Positions 23,773 through 32,383 of a stretch of DNA of 64,000 nt are shown here, piece by piece. Position numbers and translations under genes: made by a program. Each line of letters begins with the position of its first letter. The first letter of the stretch is position 1. A model generated the notes under the pieces. It did no database searches. It was not told the DNA's origin and worked only from the letters and a program-made list of their open reading frames with translations. The DNA is from Haloarcula sp. CBA1127 (GTDB lineage: Archaea; Halobacteriota; Halobacteria; Halobacteriales; Haloarculaceae): NCBI RefSeq assembly GCF_001485575.1, contig NZ_BCNB01000009.1, forward strand, positions 1 through 64,000, read 5' to 3'.

Positions 23773-24489
23773 CGAAATATACGCCAACAACTGGTCCACG
23801 ACCGAGGGGTCGAACGAGTCAGAAACGTGTCGCACGTTCCACAGCCCAGACTGATACACCTCAGACTTCGGGGAGTGGTATCCAAGCCAATCGAGGTCCG
23901 ATGGTCCTGCGGATCGACGATGATGCGACACCATCGCGATGGTATTTGACTCAATCTCGGCTCTGTCACACTCTGGGCCGGGCTTGCCCGGAACGTCAAC
24001 CCAGAGAAACGGCAGATCCCGGATGTACTCCGACACGCGCTGTTCAAGTTCGTGTTCCTGCTCGCGAACAGCAGTCGTCTCGGCGTCGGGATTCGGTTCG
24101 CCCCAGTGAGGATACTCGTCGTGCCAGCCGTGCTTCTCGATTAGCGCCCGTCCGACGTGCAAGCGAAAAATCGAACCACGATGGTTGCCACCGCCGGCGT
24201 ACTTCCCGCGAACGTTCCCACGATGTTGCCTGAGCCGGTTCCAGAGCGTGTTCGACGAACCGGTACTGACGCCGACGGTGCCGATCCGTGAGAGTCGCCA
24301 GTCGACCGCTGTCGTTGCCCGAAGGTCGCTTGCTGGCGAGAAGAAAAAGTACACTCCTCGGTCGGGCCACTCCAACCGACCATTGACATCTCCGAGGTAG
24401 TACGGCCCTCCGATCTGGTCACGCAACTCTGCTAAGACACTCAAGAACTGTCCGACAGGACTGCCACCTGACGCTGCTGTGGAACGCAT
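23737..24489 (-). CDS. GIY-YIG-like protein (250 aa)
   Basis: The region GVYFFF...SRIGTVGVST, SNTLWNRLRQHRGN and GGNHRGSIFRLHVGRAL resembles the GIY-YIG nuclease fold, with GVY and IGTVG in place of GIY and YIG and the Arg-containing helix RLRQHRG. A catalytic Glu is not obvious, so activity is uncertain. The C-terminal part (about residues 150-250) is unassigned. The start at 24489 is set by the hairpin leader. Confidence 0.5.
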   Translation of the reverse strand: MRSTAASGGSPVGQFLSVLAELRDQIGGPYYLGDVNGRLEWPDRGVYFFFSPASDLRATTAVDWRLSRIGTVGVSTGSSNTLWNRLRQHRGNVRGKYAGGGNHRGSIFRLHVGRALIEKHGWHDEYPHWGEPNPDAETTAVREQEHELEQRVSEYIRDLPFLWVDVPGKPGPECDRAEIESNTIAMVSHHRRSAGPSDLDWLGYHSPKSEVYQSGLWNVRHVSDSFDPSVVDQLLAYISSTEALDHQSRI

Positions 24490-24494
24490 ATTCG

Positions 24495-24517
24495 ACTCCC
24501 TCGGCCACCAGGGGAGT
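24495..24517 (-). promoter_or_regulatory. hairpin leader copy, ACTCCC/GGGAGT stem
   Basis: On the minus strand, TTTTGTG, ACTCCC, loop CTGGTGGCCGA, GGGAGT, a few bases before the ATG at 24489. Confidence 0.75.
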
Positions 24518-24563
24518 CACAAAACACTCCTCTCAAGCACGTCTGGAAAGACACCGCTCCGTC

Positions 24564-25523
24564 TCAGCTGGCACCTTCGACGGCGTCGATCAGCCTCGCA
24601 GCCGTCTTCGAGATACGGTCCAACCGGTCCCGCAGCGTCTCTGGTGCGTCACCGTCCCACGCCGCCAAGTAGAACGCCGAGTTGTCGGGGTCCAGCCCGA
24701 AGTGACGACTGACCACGTAGGCGACTGCCTCGGCTTCGACCTCGCGTTTCGACCGCTCCGCCTCATCCTCGACATTGAAGTGAAGCTCTGCATGGGCGAA
24801 CTCGTGGATGAGTGTACTCGCGAGGGCGGCCCGATTCTCCCGGTCGACCGCTTCAACCATCGGATTCGTGGTCATGACGTTCCGACGCTCGCAAACGCCC
24901 CGTGCAGACCCATGCTCCCACTCTTCGGGAGTGACGATTCTTGCGTCGACACCGATCTCGTCGGTCGCGTCCAACAGGTCCTCGACAAGTCCATCCGGGT
25001 CGCCGTGAGCTTCTGTCTCCAGTTCGGGAAGCGGCTCGCCCTCAGTCTGGGAGATATCGAACACCGACGTTGGCCGGAACCCGACCAGTCCCCGCCGCCA
25101 CTGCTCGGGCTCTGTCTCGTCGTACTCGCAATCAGTGTTCTCGTGATACGACGGCGAGTTCCCGCATTCGGGGCACTTCTTCGTGATGATCGGAGCCCAG
25201 ATCCAGATCGCGTCCTCGCCTTGCTGGACGTAGCGGTCGAACTCGTCTTGCCACGTATTGTAGCCGGCGACTTGGGTTGCTTCGGGACACTGGAGCTTGA
25301 TGAGTAGCGTGTTCCGGGCCGAGTAATCGTGGAACTTGCTCTGCACATCGAGCCACTGCTGGAACTGCTCACTGGTCTGCGCTTCGTTCGTGAGGTCGGC
25401 GAGGTCTTCGACCCACGCATCGAGTTGGTCGCGCATCTCCTCGTCCCGGGAGTCCGAATCGTCGAAGGTGCAAGTGGTCTGCTGGCTGGACTGCTCTGGG
25501 GTGTCTGACTGTATCGTTGACAT
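24564..25523 (-). CDS. ardC: ArdC-like antirestriction protein (319 aa)
   Basis: The N-terminal domain (YSARNTLLIKLQCPEATQVA, GYNTWQDEFDRYVQQGEDAI) is the ArdC ssDNA-binding fold. An inserted zinc motif CPECGNSPSYHENTDC follows, and the C-terminal metallopeptidase domain has HEFAH (residue about 243). ArdC proteins help plasmids and phages evade restriction on entry into a new host. This fits a mobile element that also encodes a conjugation system. The start at 25523 follows the GC-type leader. It is the clearest antirestriction gene of the window. Confidence 0.8.
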   Translation of the reverse strand: MSTIQSDTPEQSSQQTTCTFDDSDSRDEEMRDQLDAWVEDLADLTNEAQTSEQFQQWLDVQSKFHDYSARNTLLIKLQCPEATQVAGYNTWQDEFDRYVQQGEDAIWIWAPIITKKCPECGNSPSYHENTDCEYDETEPEQWRRGLVGFRPTSVFDISQTEGEPLPELETEAHGDPDGLVEDLLDATDEIGVDARIVTPEEWEHGSARGVCERRNVMTTNPMVEAVDRENRAALASTLIHEFAHAELHFNVEDEAERSKREVEAEAVAYVVSRHFGLDPDNSAFYLAAWDGDAPETLRDRLDRISKTAARLIDAVEGAS

Positions 25524-25555
25524 CGGTCTATCTTCGGGACGCACTCTCGGGCACG

Positions 25556-25576
25556 CCCCCGCACCTCCACTGGGGG
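25556..25576 (-). promoter_or_regulatory. hairpin leader copy, CCCCC/GGGGG stem
   Basis: On the minus strand, ATTTTGTGA, CCCCC, loop AGTGGAGGTGC, GGGGG, then a spacer with CGTGCCCGAGAGTGCGTCCC and the ATG at 25523. Confidence 0.7.
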
Positions 25577-25620
25577 TCACAAAATCGACTTGCTGACTGA
25601 GCGAGAGCGAGGTGAGCTGG

Positions 25621-26169
25621 CTACCTGTACCGCTCTGGCGGGTAGAAGACGACGTGGATAGCCGAGCCAAGGTTGTACCATGACTTTGCGAGAATCGAGA
25701 CCTCTAGTCCCCACTCGGCGGCAAACTCGAAGACGTCGAACCAGAGATTGTGGGGCGGCTCTGTGGAATCCAATCGCTCGATATTCCCCGGATAGACGTG
25801 CATCGAGTACAACGCCGGCTCGCCATCGTCAAGCCAGAGCGTCGAGTGGTCGTCTGCTGGCGGGCTGTGAGGCGGCCCCTTCGGGTCGCTGTCGGCGTCA
25901 AGCGGCGAGTGCGGGCACTCATCGTCGCCCGTGATGAGACGGCGTATGCAGGCTGTCTCGGCAGTCTCATCGAGGTCGAAGGCTTGGGCAAACGCATCGC
26001 GCTGGTACTCGCCCATGATCGCGCCGAGTGCTTTCCAAATGTCCGCCCACGTTGGGTCCTCTGGCTCGTGATCCAGATAGTCGTGGACGGCCTCGCGGAG
26101 CTGCCGGTACTCGTCCCACGCAGGGACAGGCTCGTTCGGGCCGGGTGTCGGCCAGTCAGTGCGGTCCAT
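25621..26169 (-). CDS. hypothetical protein (182 aa)
   Basis: I set the start at 26169 (MDRTDWPTPGP). It has an N-terminal helical region (YRQLREAVHDYLDHE) and a mixed C-terminal half (STLWLDDGEPALYSMHVYPG, WYNLGSAIHVVFYPPERY). Not recognised. It lacks the hairpin leader. Instead, the TAACCAACA palindrome at 26246-26287 is 77-118 bases upstream, so it may start the transcript that continues into ardC. Confidence 0.55.
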   Translation of the reverse strand: MDRTDWPTPGPNEPVPAWDEYRQLREAVHDYLDHEPEDPTWADIWKALGAIMGEYQRDAFAQAFDLDETAETACIRRLITGDDECPHSPLDADSDPKGPPHSPPADDHSTLWLDDGEPALYSMHVYPGNIERLDSTEPPHNLWFDVFEFAAEWGLEVSILAKSWYNLGSAIHVVFYPPERYR

Positions 26170-26245
26170 ACGCTTGGGAAAATTCCGATAGGGTATCAAC
26201 TCTCGGGACGCGCCCATACGCCGCGTCAGAGAAGAGGTCCTGACG

Positions 26246-26287
26246 CTAACCAACACCGAGTGGAATGTGGGGTACTGTGTTGGTTAG
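26246..26287. promoter_or_regulatory. TAACCAACA interrupted palindrome, copy 3
   Basis: CTAACCAACAC (26246-26256) and GTGTTGGTTAG (26277-26287) are perfect 11-bp arms with a 20-bp spacer. It lies upstream of the 26169 gene. Confidence 0.65.
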
Positions 26288-26299
26288 TCTGCGAGTTGG

Positions 26300-26563
26300 C
26301 TACTCCTCGCCTCTAGCCTCCCAGCCTTTGTGGAAGTACACCAGCGCCACGTCGGAGTCAAAACACTGGCCGGAGGGAACGTGCTGTAAGACTTCGTGTT
26401 CTGGGATCGGCTCAACCACGCCCTCATCAAGCAGACTGGTGACCACCTCGCGGCCCCGTGGCTCGTCGATCTCGACAGTATCGGGACGCCGTCGGTCGCG
26501 GTCCTGTGCGATCTGTTCGCGCTCGAAGCGCTCGTAGTCTGGAACTGTTTCGGTCGGGTCCAT
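26300..26563 (-). CDS. small hypothetical protein (87 aa)
   Basis: The sequence starts MDPTETVPDYERFEREQIAQ and continues with SLLDEGVVEPIPEHEVLQHV and a compact C-terminus (VALVYFHKGWEAR). I do not recognise it. The gene sits between two palindromes (26246 and 26606) and has both a palindrome and a hairpin leader upstream, the clearest example of the combined control region. Confidence 0.6.
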   Translation of the reverse strand: MDPTETVPDYERFEREQIAQDRDRRRPDTVEIDEPRGREVVTSLLDEGVVEPIPEHEVLQHVPSGQCFDSDVALVYFHKGWEARGEE

Positions 26564-26571
26564 GAAGGAAA

Positions 26572-26590
26572 TCCCTCACTCGACCGGGGA
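26572..26590 (-). promoter_or_regulatory. hairpin leader copy, TCCC/GGGA stem
   Basis: On the minus strand, ATTTTGCG, then TCCC, loop CGGTCGAGTGA, GGGA and the ATG at 26563. Confidence 0.6.
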
Positions 26591-26605
26591 GACGCAAAAT
26601 TAGCG

Positions 26606-26646
26606 CTAACCAACAGTCGAGAAGTATGGCGGTCGCTGTTGGTTAA
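26606..26646. promoter_or_regulatory. TAACCAACA interrupted palindrome, copy 4
   Basis: TAACCAACAG (26607-26616) and CTGTTGGTTA (26636-26645) are perfect arms with a 19-bp spacer. It is 43-83 bases upstream of the ATG at 26563. Confidence 0.65.
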
Positions 26647-26683
26647 GACACACCACCGTTTCCGCAAAACGCTCGAAACTGAG

Positions 26684-27556
26684 TCAGTTCGGGAGTTTCG
26701 GCGCGATCACGAACTGCATCGCTCCATCGGCATCGGGGAACTCCGATTTCAGCACGAGTGGCACCCCGTCTCCGATATGTAGAACCCGATTCGTGCCGTC
26801 TGGCAGGCCAGTATTTGCCGATTTGACCAGCGACGAGTCAAGTTTCACTGCGACATCCGCGGGCTCGAAGGCGATGAGATCGGTGTCGTCCCACCGGTAG
26901 GTCATGCTGTCAGTGTCGCCGTCTGCGGCAAACCGCACTTCTCCGGCATCGGCGTCAACAGAGAGGTCAAACCGGTCGGCAAGCATATCGGCTGCGTCGA
27001 GACCGAGCGAGATGTCGTCTGGATTCAGGTGGACAGTCGCCGGGATGTTGATATCCGGCATCTCGACAGGGTAGCGGAGCGATTCAACCGCATCAAGGTC
27101 GATAGTGCGCGTTATCCCATCGATGTTGATTTCCAGTGTGCTATTCGCTGCATCAAGTACGAACTGTGCAAGGTCGCCTGCATCGCCGATTGAGAGTGCA
27201 TCGCGAACTCGTCCGACATCCACTCCTAGTGTCCCTCTCCCTGCATCGAAGGAGTTGAACGAACTCCCAGAAACACGCAAGTTGACCATCGCGTGTCCCT
27301 GCAGGTCAGCCGCCCGGATGGCGATTCCCGACTCTGTAATTCCTATCCGTGTCTTGTCTGCGACCGTGCCAGCCGCCGCGAAAATCCGCTCAAACAACTG
27401 GACCTCGCCGCTGATCCGAAGATGCTGCGGGGCATCGAGCGACAGGAGGTCCGCAGTGTCGAGTTCTGCGTCACTGTCTGTCGCCGTCTCTGGCACGCTC
27501 GTTTCGGCGTCGGTGGTTGCTGCTTCGGTACTACTGGTCGCTGTGGACTGTGACAT
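26684..27556 (-). CDS. pcn: DNA polymerase sliding clamp PCNA (290 aa)
   Basis: The two-lobed clamp pattern is clear. There is LFERIFAAAGTVADKTRIG with ESGIAIRAADLQGHAMVNLR, then the second lobe VHLNPDDISLGLDAADMLAD with VRFAADGDTDSMTYRW, and the terminal QFVIAPKLPN typical of PCNA C-termini. It is about 45 residues longer than standard PCNA because of a Ser/Thr/Asp-rich N-terminal extension. PCNA tethers polymerases and other enzymes to DNA. A plasmid-encoded clamp suggests its own replisome or clamp-dependent partners such as the PIP-tailed proteins at 6920 and 20638. Confidence 0.85.
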   Translation of the reverse strand: MSQSTATSSTEAATTDAETSVPETATDSDAELDTADLLSLDAPQHLRISGEVQLFERIFAAAGTVADKTRIGITESGIAIRAADLQGHAMVNLRVSGSSFNSFDAGRGTLGVDVGRVRDALSIGDAGDLAQFVLDAANSTLEINIDGITRTIDLDAVESLRYPVEMPDINIPATVHLNPDDISLGLDAADMLADRFDLSVDADAGEVRFAADGDTDSMTYRWDDTDLIAFEPADVAVKLDSSLVKSANTGLPDGTNRVLHIGDGVPLVLKSEFPDADGAMQFVIAPKLPN

Positions 27557-27564
27557 TTCGATTT

Positions 27565-27583
27565 CCCTCCACTTGCCGGAGGG
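27565..27583 (-). promoter_or_regulatory. hairpin leader copy before pcn
   Basis: On the minus strand, ATTTTGTGTG, CCCTCC, loop GGCAAGT, GGAGGG, then the ATG at 27556. The stem and loop differ from the TCCTCT copies. Confidence 0.7.
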
Positions 27584-27612
27584 CACACAAAATATGCCGT
27601 TGGCGGCGTCGG

Positions 27613-28650
27613 TCAGGGGACGACTGCCGCGAGTCGATGGGTATGGTAGTCGACCGTCCATCGCGAGTAGTTCCGTGTGATCCGGTACTCGCGAACGACT
27701 GCAACGTCTTCCAGCGACTCTTCGGGTTGTTCCCAGGTAAACTCGTAGCCAGCGATCACGTCTCCCTCGTCGAGATATCCAACCGGATGATCCGGCCCGT
27801 CCCACTCAACCGAGATTGGATCGCCACCACTGGGGGGCTGGACTCCATGGCCTATCCCCGCCTGAATGACGGATGGATCGGACGTTAACCCGTGCAACTG
27901 TGCTAAGTCACTAGCCTTGATCGTGAACTTGTCCTCCTCGCCGACGAACGAGTGCTGGGTTTGCCCACGTACTGTTGCATACTCTACGCCCTCGATATCG
28001 ACACCGAGAGCGTCGGACAGCAGGTGGGCAAACTCAGCAGCCCCCGTGCGGACTGTTTGGTTCTGCTCCTCGATCTGGAGGGTCGTCTCTGGCGTCCGAA
28101 GCTTCCTGGTGTATGGATTCTCCGGCCGCTCAACGGGCATACAGCTGGACAGGAGCGTCCCTTCTGGCCCCGTCAGAATCCACGGCTGCTGCCCGCACGG
28201 GATGGCGGTATATTGCGACGCAGTGTATCGGCCACCGCCAGTGAGGACTCGCAATGCCTTTTCGAGTGCTTGGGCGTCAATGCCGTACCCGTAGCTGTCA
28301 GCGAGTCCGTCGATGAATGTGACTCGGGTGTCAATGGAGTCAAACTCGCCGTACGTGTTTGGAATTTGCAGGAGGTCGCCAGTTGCGTACTGCTCAACAT
28401 ATGCCCCGACATCCCCATCGACGACCCACCGCGTTTGCTGTTTGGTTGCTCGACCAGCCGACGTGTTGATCGACGACACTGGCCGCTGCGTTGTCAGCCC
28501 CCAGTCCTCGTCCGGGGCGGCCCAACTGCTGTCGTCGCGGTCAGGAGCGCGACACGTCGTCGCACATCGGGCGATGCTTGCGGCATCTGGATCGAGGTCG
28601 TTGTCGGCGCTGTCTCCGTCTCCGAACGTACCGAGTGAAAGGTCAGTCAT
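27613..28650 (-). CDS. hypothetical protein (345 aa)
   Basis: The sequence starts MTDLSLGTFGDGDSADNDLD and includes an early CATTC segment, a helical middle (AEFAHLLSDALGVDIEGVEY) and a C-terminal beta-rich part (EYRITRNYSRWTVDYHTHRL). I do not recognise a domain. It is directly upstream of the PCNA gene in the same direction, which suggests, but does not show, a replication-linked role. It is the first gene of the minus block from the right side. Confidence 0.6.
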   Translation of the reverse strand: MTDLSLGTFGDGDSADNDLDPDAASIARCATTCRAPDRDDSSWAAPDEDWGLTTQRPVSSINTSAGRATKQQTRWVVDGDVGAYVEQYATGDLLQIPNTYGEFDSIDTRVTFIDGLADSYGYGIDAQALEKALRVLTGGGRYTASQYTAIPCGQQPWILTGPEGTLLSSCMPVERPENPYTRKLRTPETTLQIEEQNQTVRTGAAEFAHLLSDALGVDIEGVEYATVRGQTQHSFVGEEDKFTIKASDLAQLHGLTSDPSVIQAGIGHGVQPPSGGDPISVEWDGPDHPVGYLDEGDVIAGYEFTWEQPEESLEDVAVVREYRITRNYSRWTVDYHTHRLAAVVP

Positions 28651-28669
28651 CCTCTCACCCGACAGAGGA
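28650..28669 (-). promoter_or_regulatory. hairpin leader copy
   Basis: On the minus strand, AATTTTGTGT, TCCTCT, loop GTCGGGTG, AGAGGA, running into the ATG at 28650. It is the rightmost copy in the block. Confidence 0.75.
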
Positions 28670-28679
28670 ACACAAAATT

Positions 28680-29150
28680 TTGGACTGGCTCACGGTCAAT
28701 ACAGAGAGGAATTCGGCTGTCTCGCTGTGTTCTGTAGGAGCCTACCCAGAAGGAGTGTTTCAGAGTCAGAAACACTCTGTGGGGCTTGATTATCCACTGG
28801 CCAGTATGTGCAGGTAGCCGCCGGTCGGAGGCGGTCCCCGAAAAGTATCCGACACGCTTGCCCCATCACTCCCCAACTGACCCCCAGTGTTGGCGAGCGC
28901 CAAGTTCCCTCTGTCATACCCTCCTCACGCGCTCTATTCCCCATCTTCCACTCTTATCGATTCATTGGGCTTCCAGAGCCTACCACGTTCTCGCTATGAG
29001 TTATACTCAAATCAGTCCCATACGTACGGAGATATTGAAGCCCGACAGACTTCCTGCGGCGTCAACTCATTCATAAGCTGACCGCTTTTTGAATTCTTCC
29101 ACTCCGTGATTAGAATCCACAGGGGACACGGTGAAACGAGACAGACCGAC
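28680..29150. other. intergenic region with one hairpin
   Basis: No gene is called. A 9-bp inverted repeat, GAGTGTTTC (28753-28761) and GAAACACTC (28769-28777), may be a terminator or mobile-element remnant. The rest is featureless and separates the plasmid block from the defence island. Confidence 0.4.
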
Positions 29151-30503
29151 CTACTCAGCCGAGAAAGCCTCAATGGCATATTCCTCAGCCAACTCCACGA
29201 CATCATAGACGTGAATCCCCGATTTGAACCATAGCACGCGGTCGTCCATCCCGTCGAAATCCGCAGACGAACAGTCTAATCGCTTAGACACAGCGACAAT
29301 GAGATTATCTCGGTTTGCCTCGCGTATCTTCGCCAACTTCTCAGCAAGGTACTCTGGTGTCCAGAAGCCAACAATCTCGAATATAACTCGCCGGCCGTCT
29401 GGATGTTCGATGGCGAAGTCTGGGAGCATAACCTCCGCACCTAAATCCAGCACGTCATCCTCTCGTATGAGTTCCCAATCCGTGTTCGCGCGCTCCCACT
29501 TCTTGGCAAGTGTCCGTTCCACATCAGAGTCGAAGTCGCTCTGCGCAGCGTAGTGTGAAGACAGGTCGTCAGTGTCATCAAGCGCAAATGAAAGCGTTTG
29601 AGTCGTCGATCCACCCCCATCATCCAGAATGTCGGCCTCCATCTCCCACCGATCACATAACGGCAGTGCTGGCAGAAAGTTCGCCATCCGTATCCCATAC
29701 TTCCGCGATTTCGAAAAGAGGGACGCCGCCCCATCTAGCGTAGCTTTGTATCCGTCTGCTGCATCGGTACTCCCCACGCGATTGCCGTTGCTGTCGATTG
29801 GATAGATACGGTGCATCAACCCGAACAACTTCACGTAACTGAATACCGTCGCAAACGAGTCCCAGACTCGCACCCGCATCTCGGTCGCATCGTAGAGGAC
29901 AGCCTGTGCTAACGCGAGATTATAGCGAGTGAGAAGCCAGTCAGGCGTAATTGTATCCGCTGCATATGATTCCTCACTATCACCCGTCAGTTGAGTCGTG
30001 GTTGAGGACTCCGCCGCATCTTGGCATTCATCGGAAGCACGGTGTCCAAACCGAACAAGTCGTTTGTGTTCCTCCAAGTCGGCGTACATTCCCTGGTGGC
30101 ACTCTTCGAGTGTGATACCCAGCACATCAGCAACGGAACTGTACACTTCTAACTTCTGCGTATCCTCACCGAGCGTGGGCTGGCGAACAATCGGATACGA
30201 CTCATTTGCCTTCTCGAACAATCGCTGACGAATCTCATGTGGCTCAACTGGAGCAACCGTCTCGAACTCACACTCATCTTTCAGCAGTTTCGCCAGTCCT
30301 TGGACGACTTTGTAGTCCGTATCTGCGATGGTGAGTTGGTCAATAGTGTCCTCCAGATCACCTTTCGGTTCACCGAGATGGGCCTCAAAAATCTGAATGA
30401 GTTCCTCGGCTGTCTCCCGATACTGCTGCTCGCTGGCGTCAATGAACAGCGGCGTGATAGTGTCCTCGTGTGTCCGTGAGCGTGCAAGATTAGCTGTCAG
30501 CAT
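29151..30503 (-). CDS. Bax1-like nuclease (DUF790), partner of XPB (450 aa)
   Basis: The C-terminal domain has the PD-(D/E)xK arrangement: LPDFAIEHPDGRRVIFEIVG followed by EYLAEKLAKIREA. The N-terminal and middle parts (about residues 20-260) match the DUF790/Bax1 layout, including LLTRYNLALAQAVLYDATEM. Bax1 forms a helicase-nuclease complex with archaeal XPB that opens and cuts DNA. The ATG at 30503 overlaps the XPB stop by 14 bases, so the two are coupled and nearly certainly form one complex. Confidence 0.75.
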   Translation of the reverse strand: MLTANLARSRTHEDTITPLFIDASEQQYRETAEELIQIFEAHLGEPKGDLEDTIDQLTIADTDYKVVQGLAKLLKDECEFETVAPVEPHEIRQRLFEKANESYPIVRQPTLGEDTQKLEVYSSVADVLGITLEECHQGMYADLEEHKRLVRFGHRASDECQDAAESSTTTQLTGDSEESYAADTITPDWLLTRYNLALAQAVLYDATEMRVRVWDSFATVFSYVKLFGLMHRIYPIDSNGNRVGSTDAADGYKATLDGAASLFSKSRKYGIRMANFLPALPLCDRWEMEADILDDGGGSTTQTLSFALDDTDDLSSHYAAQSDFDSDVERTLAKKWERANTDWELIREDDVLDLGAEVMLPDFAIEHPDGRRVIFEIVGFWTPEYLAEKLAKIREANRDNLIVAVSKRLDCSSADFDGMDDRVLWFKSGIHVYDVVELAEEYAIEAFSAE

Positions 30504-31899
30504 TCGCTGCCACCCCCTGTCGTCGCTGCTCAGAGACATATGTTTCCACCGTGTCTTCAGCAATAATCTCGTAGAGACGGGCGGGTTGCCTGTCGTCTGT
30601 CGGTCGGAGAATCCGACCTAGCCGTTGCGCATACTGCCGTTTTGAGGCACTTCCAGAGAGAATAATCCCGACATTTGCAGAGGGGACATCAATCCCTTCG
30701 TCCAGTACCTGTGACGTAGCCAACATCGAGTACTCACCCGTTCGAAACCGCTCCAATATCTCTGTACGTTCGTCAGTCTCAGTTTGATGGGTGATGCAGG
30801 GCACGACGAACTCTTGGGAGATCTCGTACGCGAACTCGTTATTGGCGGTGAAAATAATGGTTCGGTCGTTGTAGTGTCGCTTCAGCAGATTGTCGAGCGT
30901 ATCCAGTTTCTTTGCAGCAGTACGGGCGATGTTTTCCGCCCGTTGCTTGGCAATAAGCGCCCGTCGTCCCTGCGGGTCATACGACGTGCGTTTGAGGAAC
31001 TCCTGATATCCGTTCTCCTTCCAGAGCTCGAAATCGTGGCTATCCACGTAGTCACGGTATATCTGGTACTCCTCGTCGTACGTTGTCCGTTCCTCGTCTG
31101 TGAGTTCGACTTGGAGATGAATGGTCTCGTATTCGCTGAGATACTCTCCAGCAAGTTCATCAACCGCCTCGCGATAGACAACCGTTCCAAGCAAGTCCTC
31201 TAATTCTTCGTGTGCTCCATCGGCACGCTCGTACGTAGCTGTGAGTCCAAGTCGATACGGTGCAATCGTCATCTCAGGGATCTGCTGATATGTCGGCGCT
31301 GGTAGGTGGTGTACCTCGTCTACAACGAGAAGCCCGAACTGATCCCCATACTCGTTGATATAGCGGTAGGCAGAGTCGTAGGTCGTCACCGTGATGTCCG
31401 CTATATTATGGCTACCACCACCGAGAACGCCCACGCTGTCTGGAAGCTGGTCACCGAAAGCGTTGGTGAGAGTCGCGTGCCACTGGTTCATCAGGTCGAT
31501 GGTTGGCACAACCACGAGCGTACTCACGCCTGCGTCTGCAATGGCTTGGACAGCGAGGAACGTTTTCCCACTCCCTGTCGGAAGGATAACACTCCCCTGT
31601 CGGCCATTGTCCTGCCACGCCGAGAGAGCGTCTTGCTGGTACTCCCGTGGTTCGATAGCGACAGACGGTGTGAGATAGAAGTCTGAGTAGGCACGAGCGT
31701 CGTCCTCTATCTCATCAACAGTCGCTGTGGATTCTTCGAGGGTCGCTTGTCCATCGGACTCGGTTGCCCACTTTCGGATAGGACGATAGTGCTGTGCCTG
31801 CGCCCGATACTCGCCGACGCGATCATCCCATTCGGCATACGGCACAGCGTCAGGAGCGTCTTCAAGCAAAAGCGTGCCATCATCGAATGAGAGACGCAT
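30490..31899 (-). CDS. XPB-like SF2 DNA helicase (469 aa)
   Basis: Helicase motifs appear in order: Walker A LPTGSGKTFL (about residues 106-115), DEVHH (about 194), LTATYERADG (the archaeal XPB RED-like region) and the C-terminal motifs with LATSQVLDEGIDVPSANVGI and QRLGRILRPTDD. An N-terminal damage-recognition-like domain precedes them. Archaeal XPB unwinds DNA with Bax1 in repair. Here the pair lies beside a defence operon on a mobile element, so a role against foreign DNA is possible. It starts at 31899, MRLSFDDGTL. Confidence 0.85.
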   Translation of the reverse strand: MRLSFDDGTLLLEDAPDAVPYAEWDDRVGEYRAQAQHYRPIRKWATESDGQATLEESTATVDEIEDDARAYSDFYLTPSVAIEPREYQQDALSAWQDNGRQGSVILPTGSGKTFLAVQAIADAGVSTLVVVPTIDLMNQWHATLTNAFGDQLPDSVGVLGGGSHNIADITVTTYDSAYRYINEYGDQFGLLVVDEVHHLPAPTYQQIPEMTIAPYRLGLTATYERADGAHEELEDLLGTVVYREAVDELAGEYLSEYETIHLQVELTDEERTTYDEEYQIYRDYVDSHDFELWKENGYQEFLKRTSYDPQGRRALIAKQRAENIARTAAKKLDTLDNLLKRHYNDRTIIFTANNEFAYEISQEFVVPCITHQTETDERTEILERFRTGEYSMLATSQVLDEGIDVPSANVGIILSGSASKRQYAQRLGRILRPTDDRQPARLYEIIAEDTVETYVSEQRRQGVAANADS

Positions 31900-31962
31900 T
31901 CAATTCTCTCTATGTAGGTGGGATACTTGTCCTTGCTGGAGTAACACACCAACAGAAGGGTA

Positions 31963-32322
31963 CTACATTGAGAGGTCGTCAGCGATTGAGCGAAGGTCGC
32001 TCTTTGTCGGCTGTCGCCCAATGTCGACGGAGTAGTCGCCGACCCAGAACCGAAACTGCTGGTGGTCAACATCGAAGTGGAGTCCACAGGAGACATCTGG
32101 CTCTGCTTGCTTGTACTCGGACTTGCTCACGTTCTCGCCCTCTTGAAGCGTTTCAAGAAGGTACTCGGCGGCGTGTGGGCGTTGCTTCATCGCCAAGATA
32201 TGATCGGTTGCCACGTGTTTCAGCACTTCTCCACCTGTGTCGTATCTGTCGCCAACCAGATAGAATTCTCCGCTGAACTCGTAGGATTCAACGTGGATGC
32301 TGAGAGCATATGTCTCGGCCAT
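31963..32322 (-). CDS. hypothetical protein (119 aa)
   Basis: The sequence starts MAETYALSIHVESYEFSGEF and includes a beta-rich core with DVSCGLHFDVDHQQFRFWVG. It has no known motif. It lies upstream of the XPB gene in the same direction with about 60 bases between, and is divergent from 32384-33244. A role with XPB-Bax1 is only positional. Confidence 0.55.
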   Translation of the reverse strand: MAETYALSIHVESYEFSGEFYLVGDRYDTGGEVLKHVATDHILAMKQRPHAAEYLLETLQEGENVSKSEYKQAEPDVSCGLHFDVDHQQFRFWVGDYSVDIGRQPTKSDLRSIADDLSM

Positions 32323-32383
32323 ACGTGATTGTCGTCATTCTGTGACACAAACATTACGCCCCCAGTTGGTGTTAGGACAAGTA

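Noticed and set aside
28696-28944. Possible insertion-sequence remnant
   Set aside because: Only one inverted repeat and no transposase residues can be supported, so no mobile element is called.
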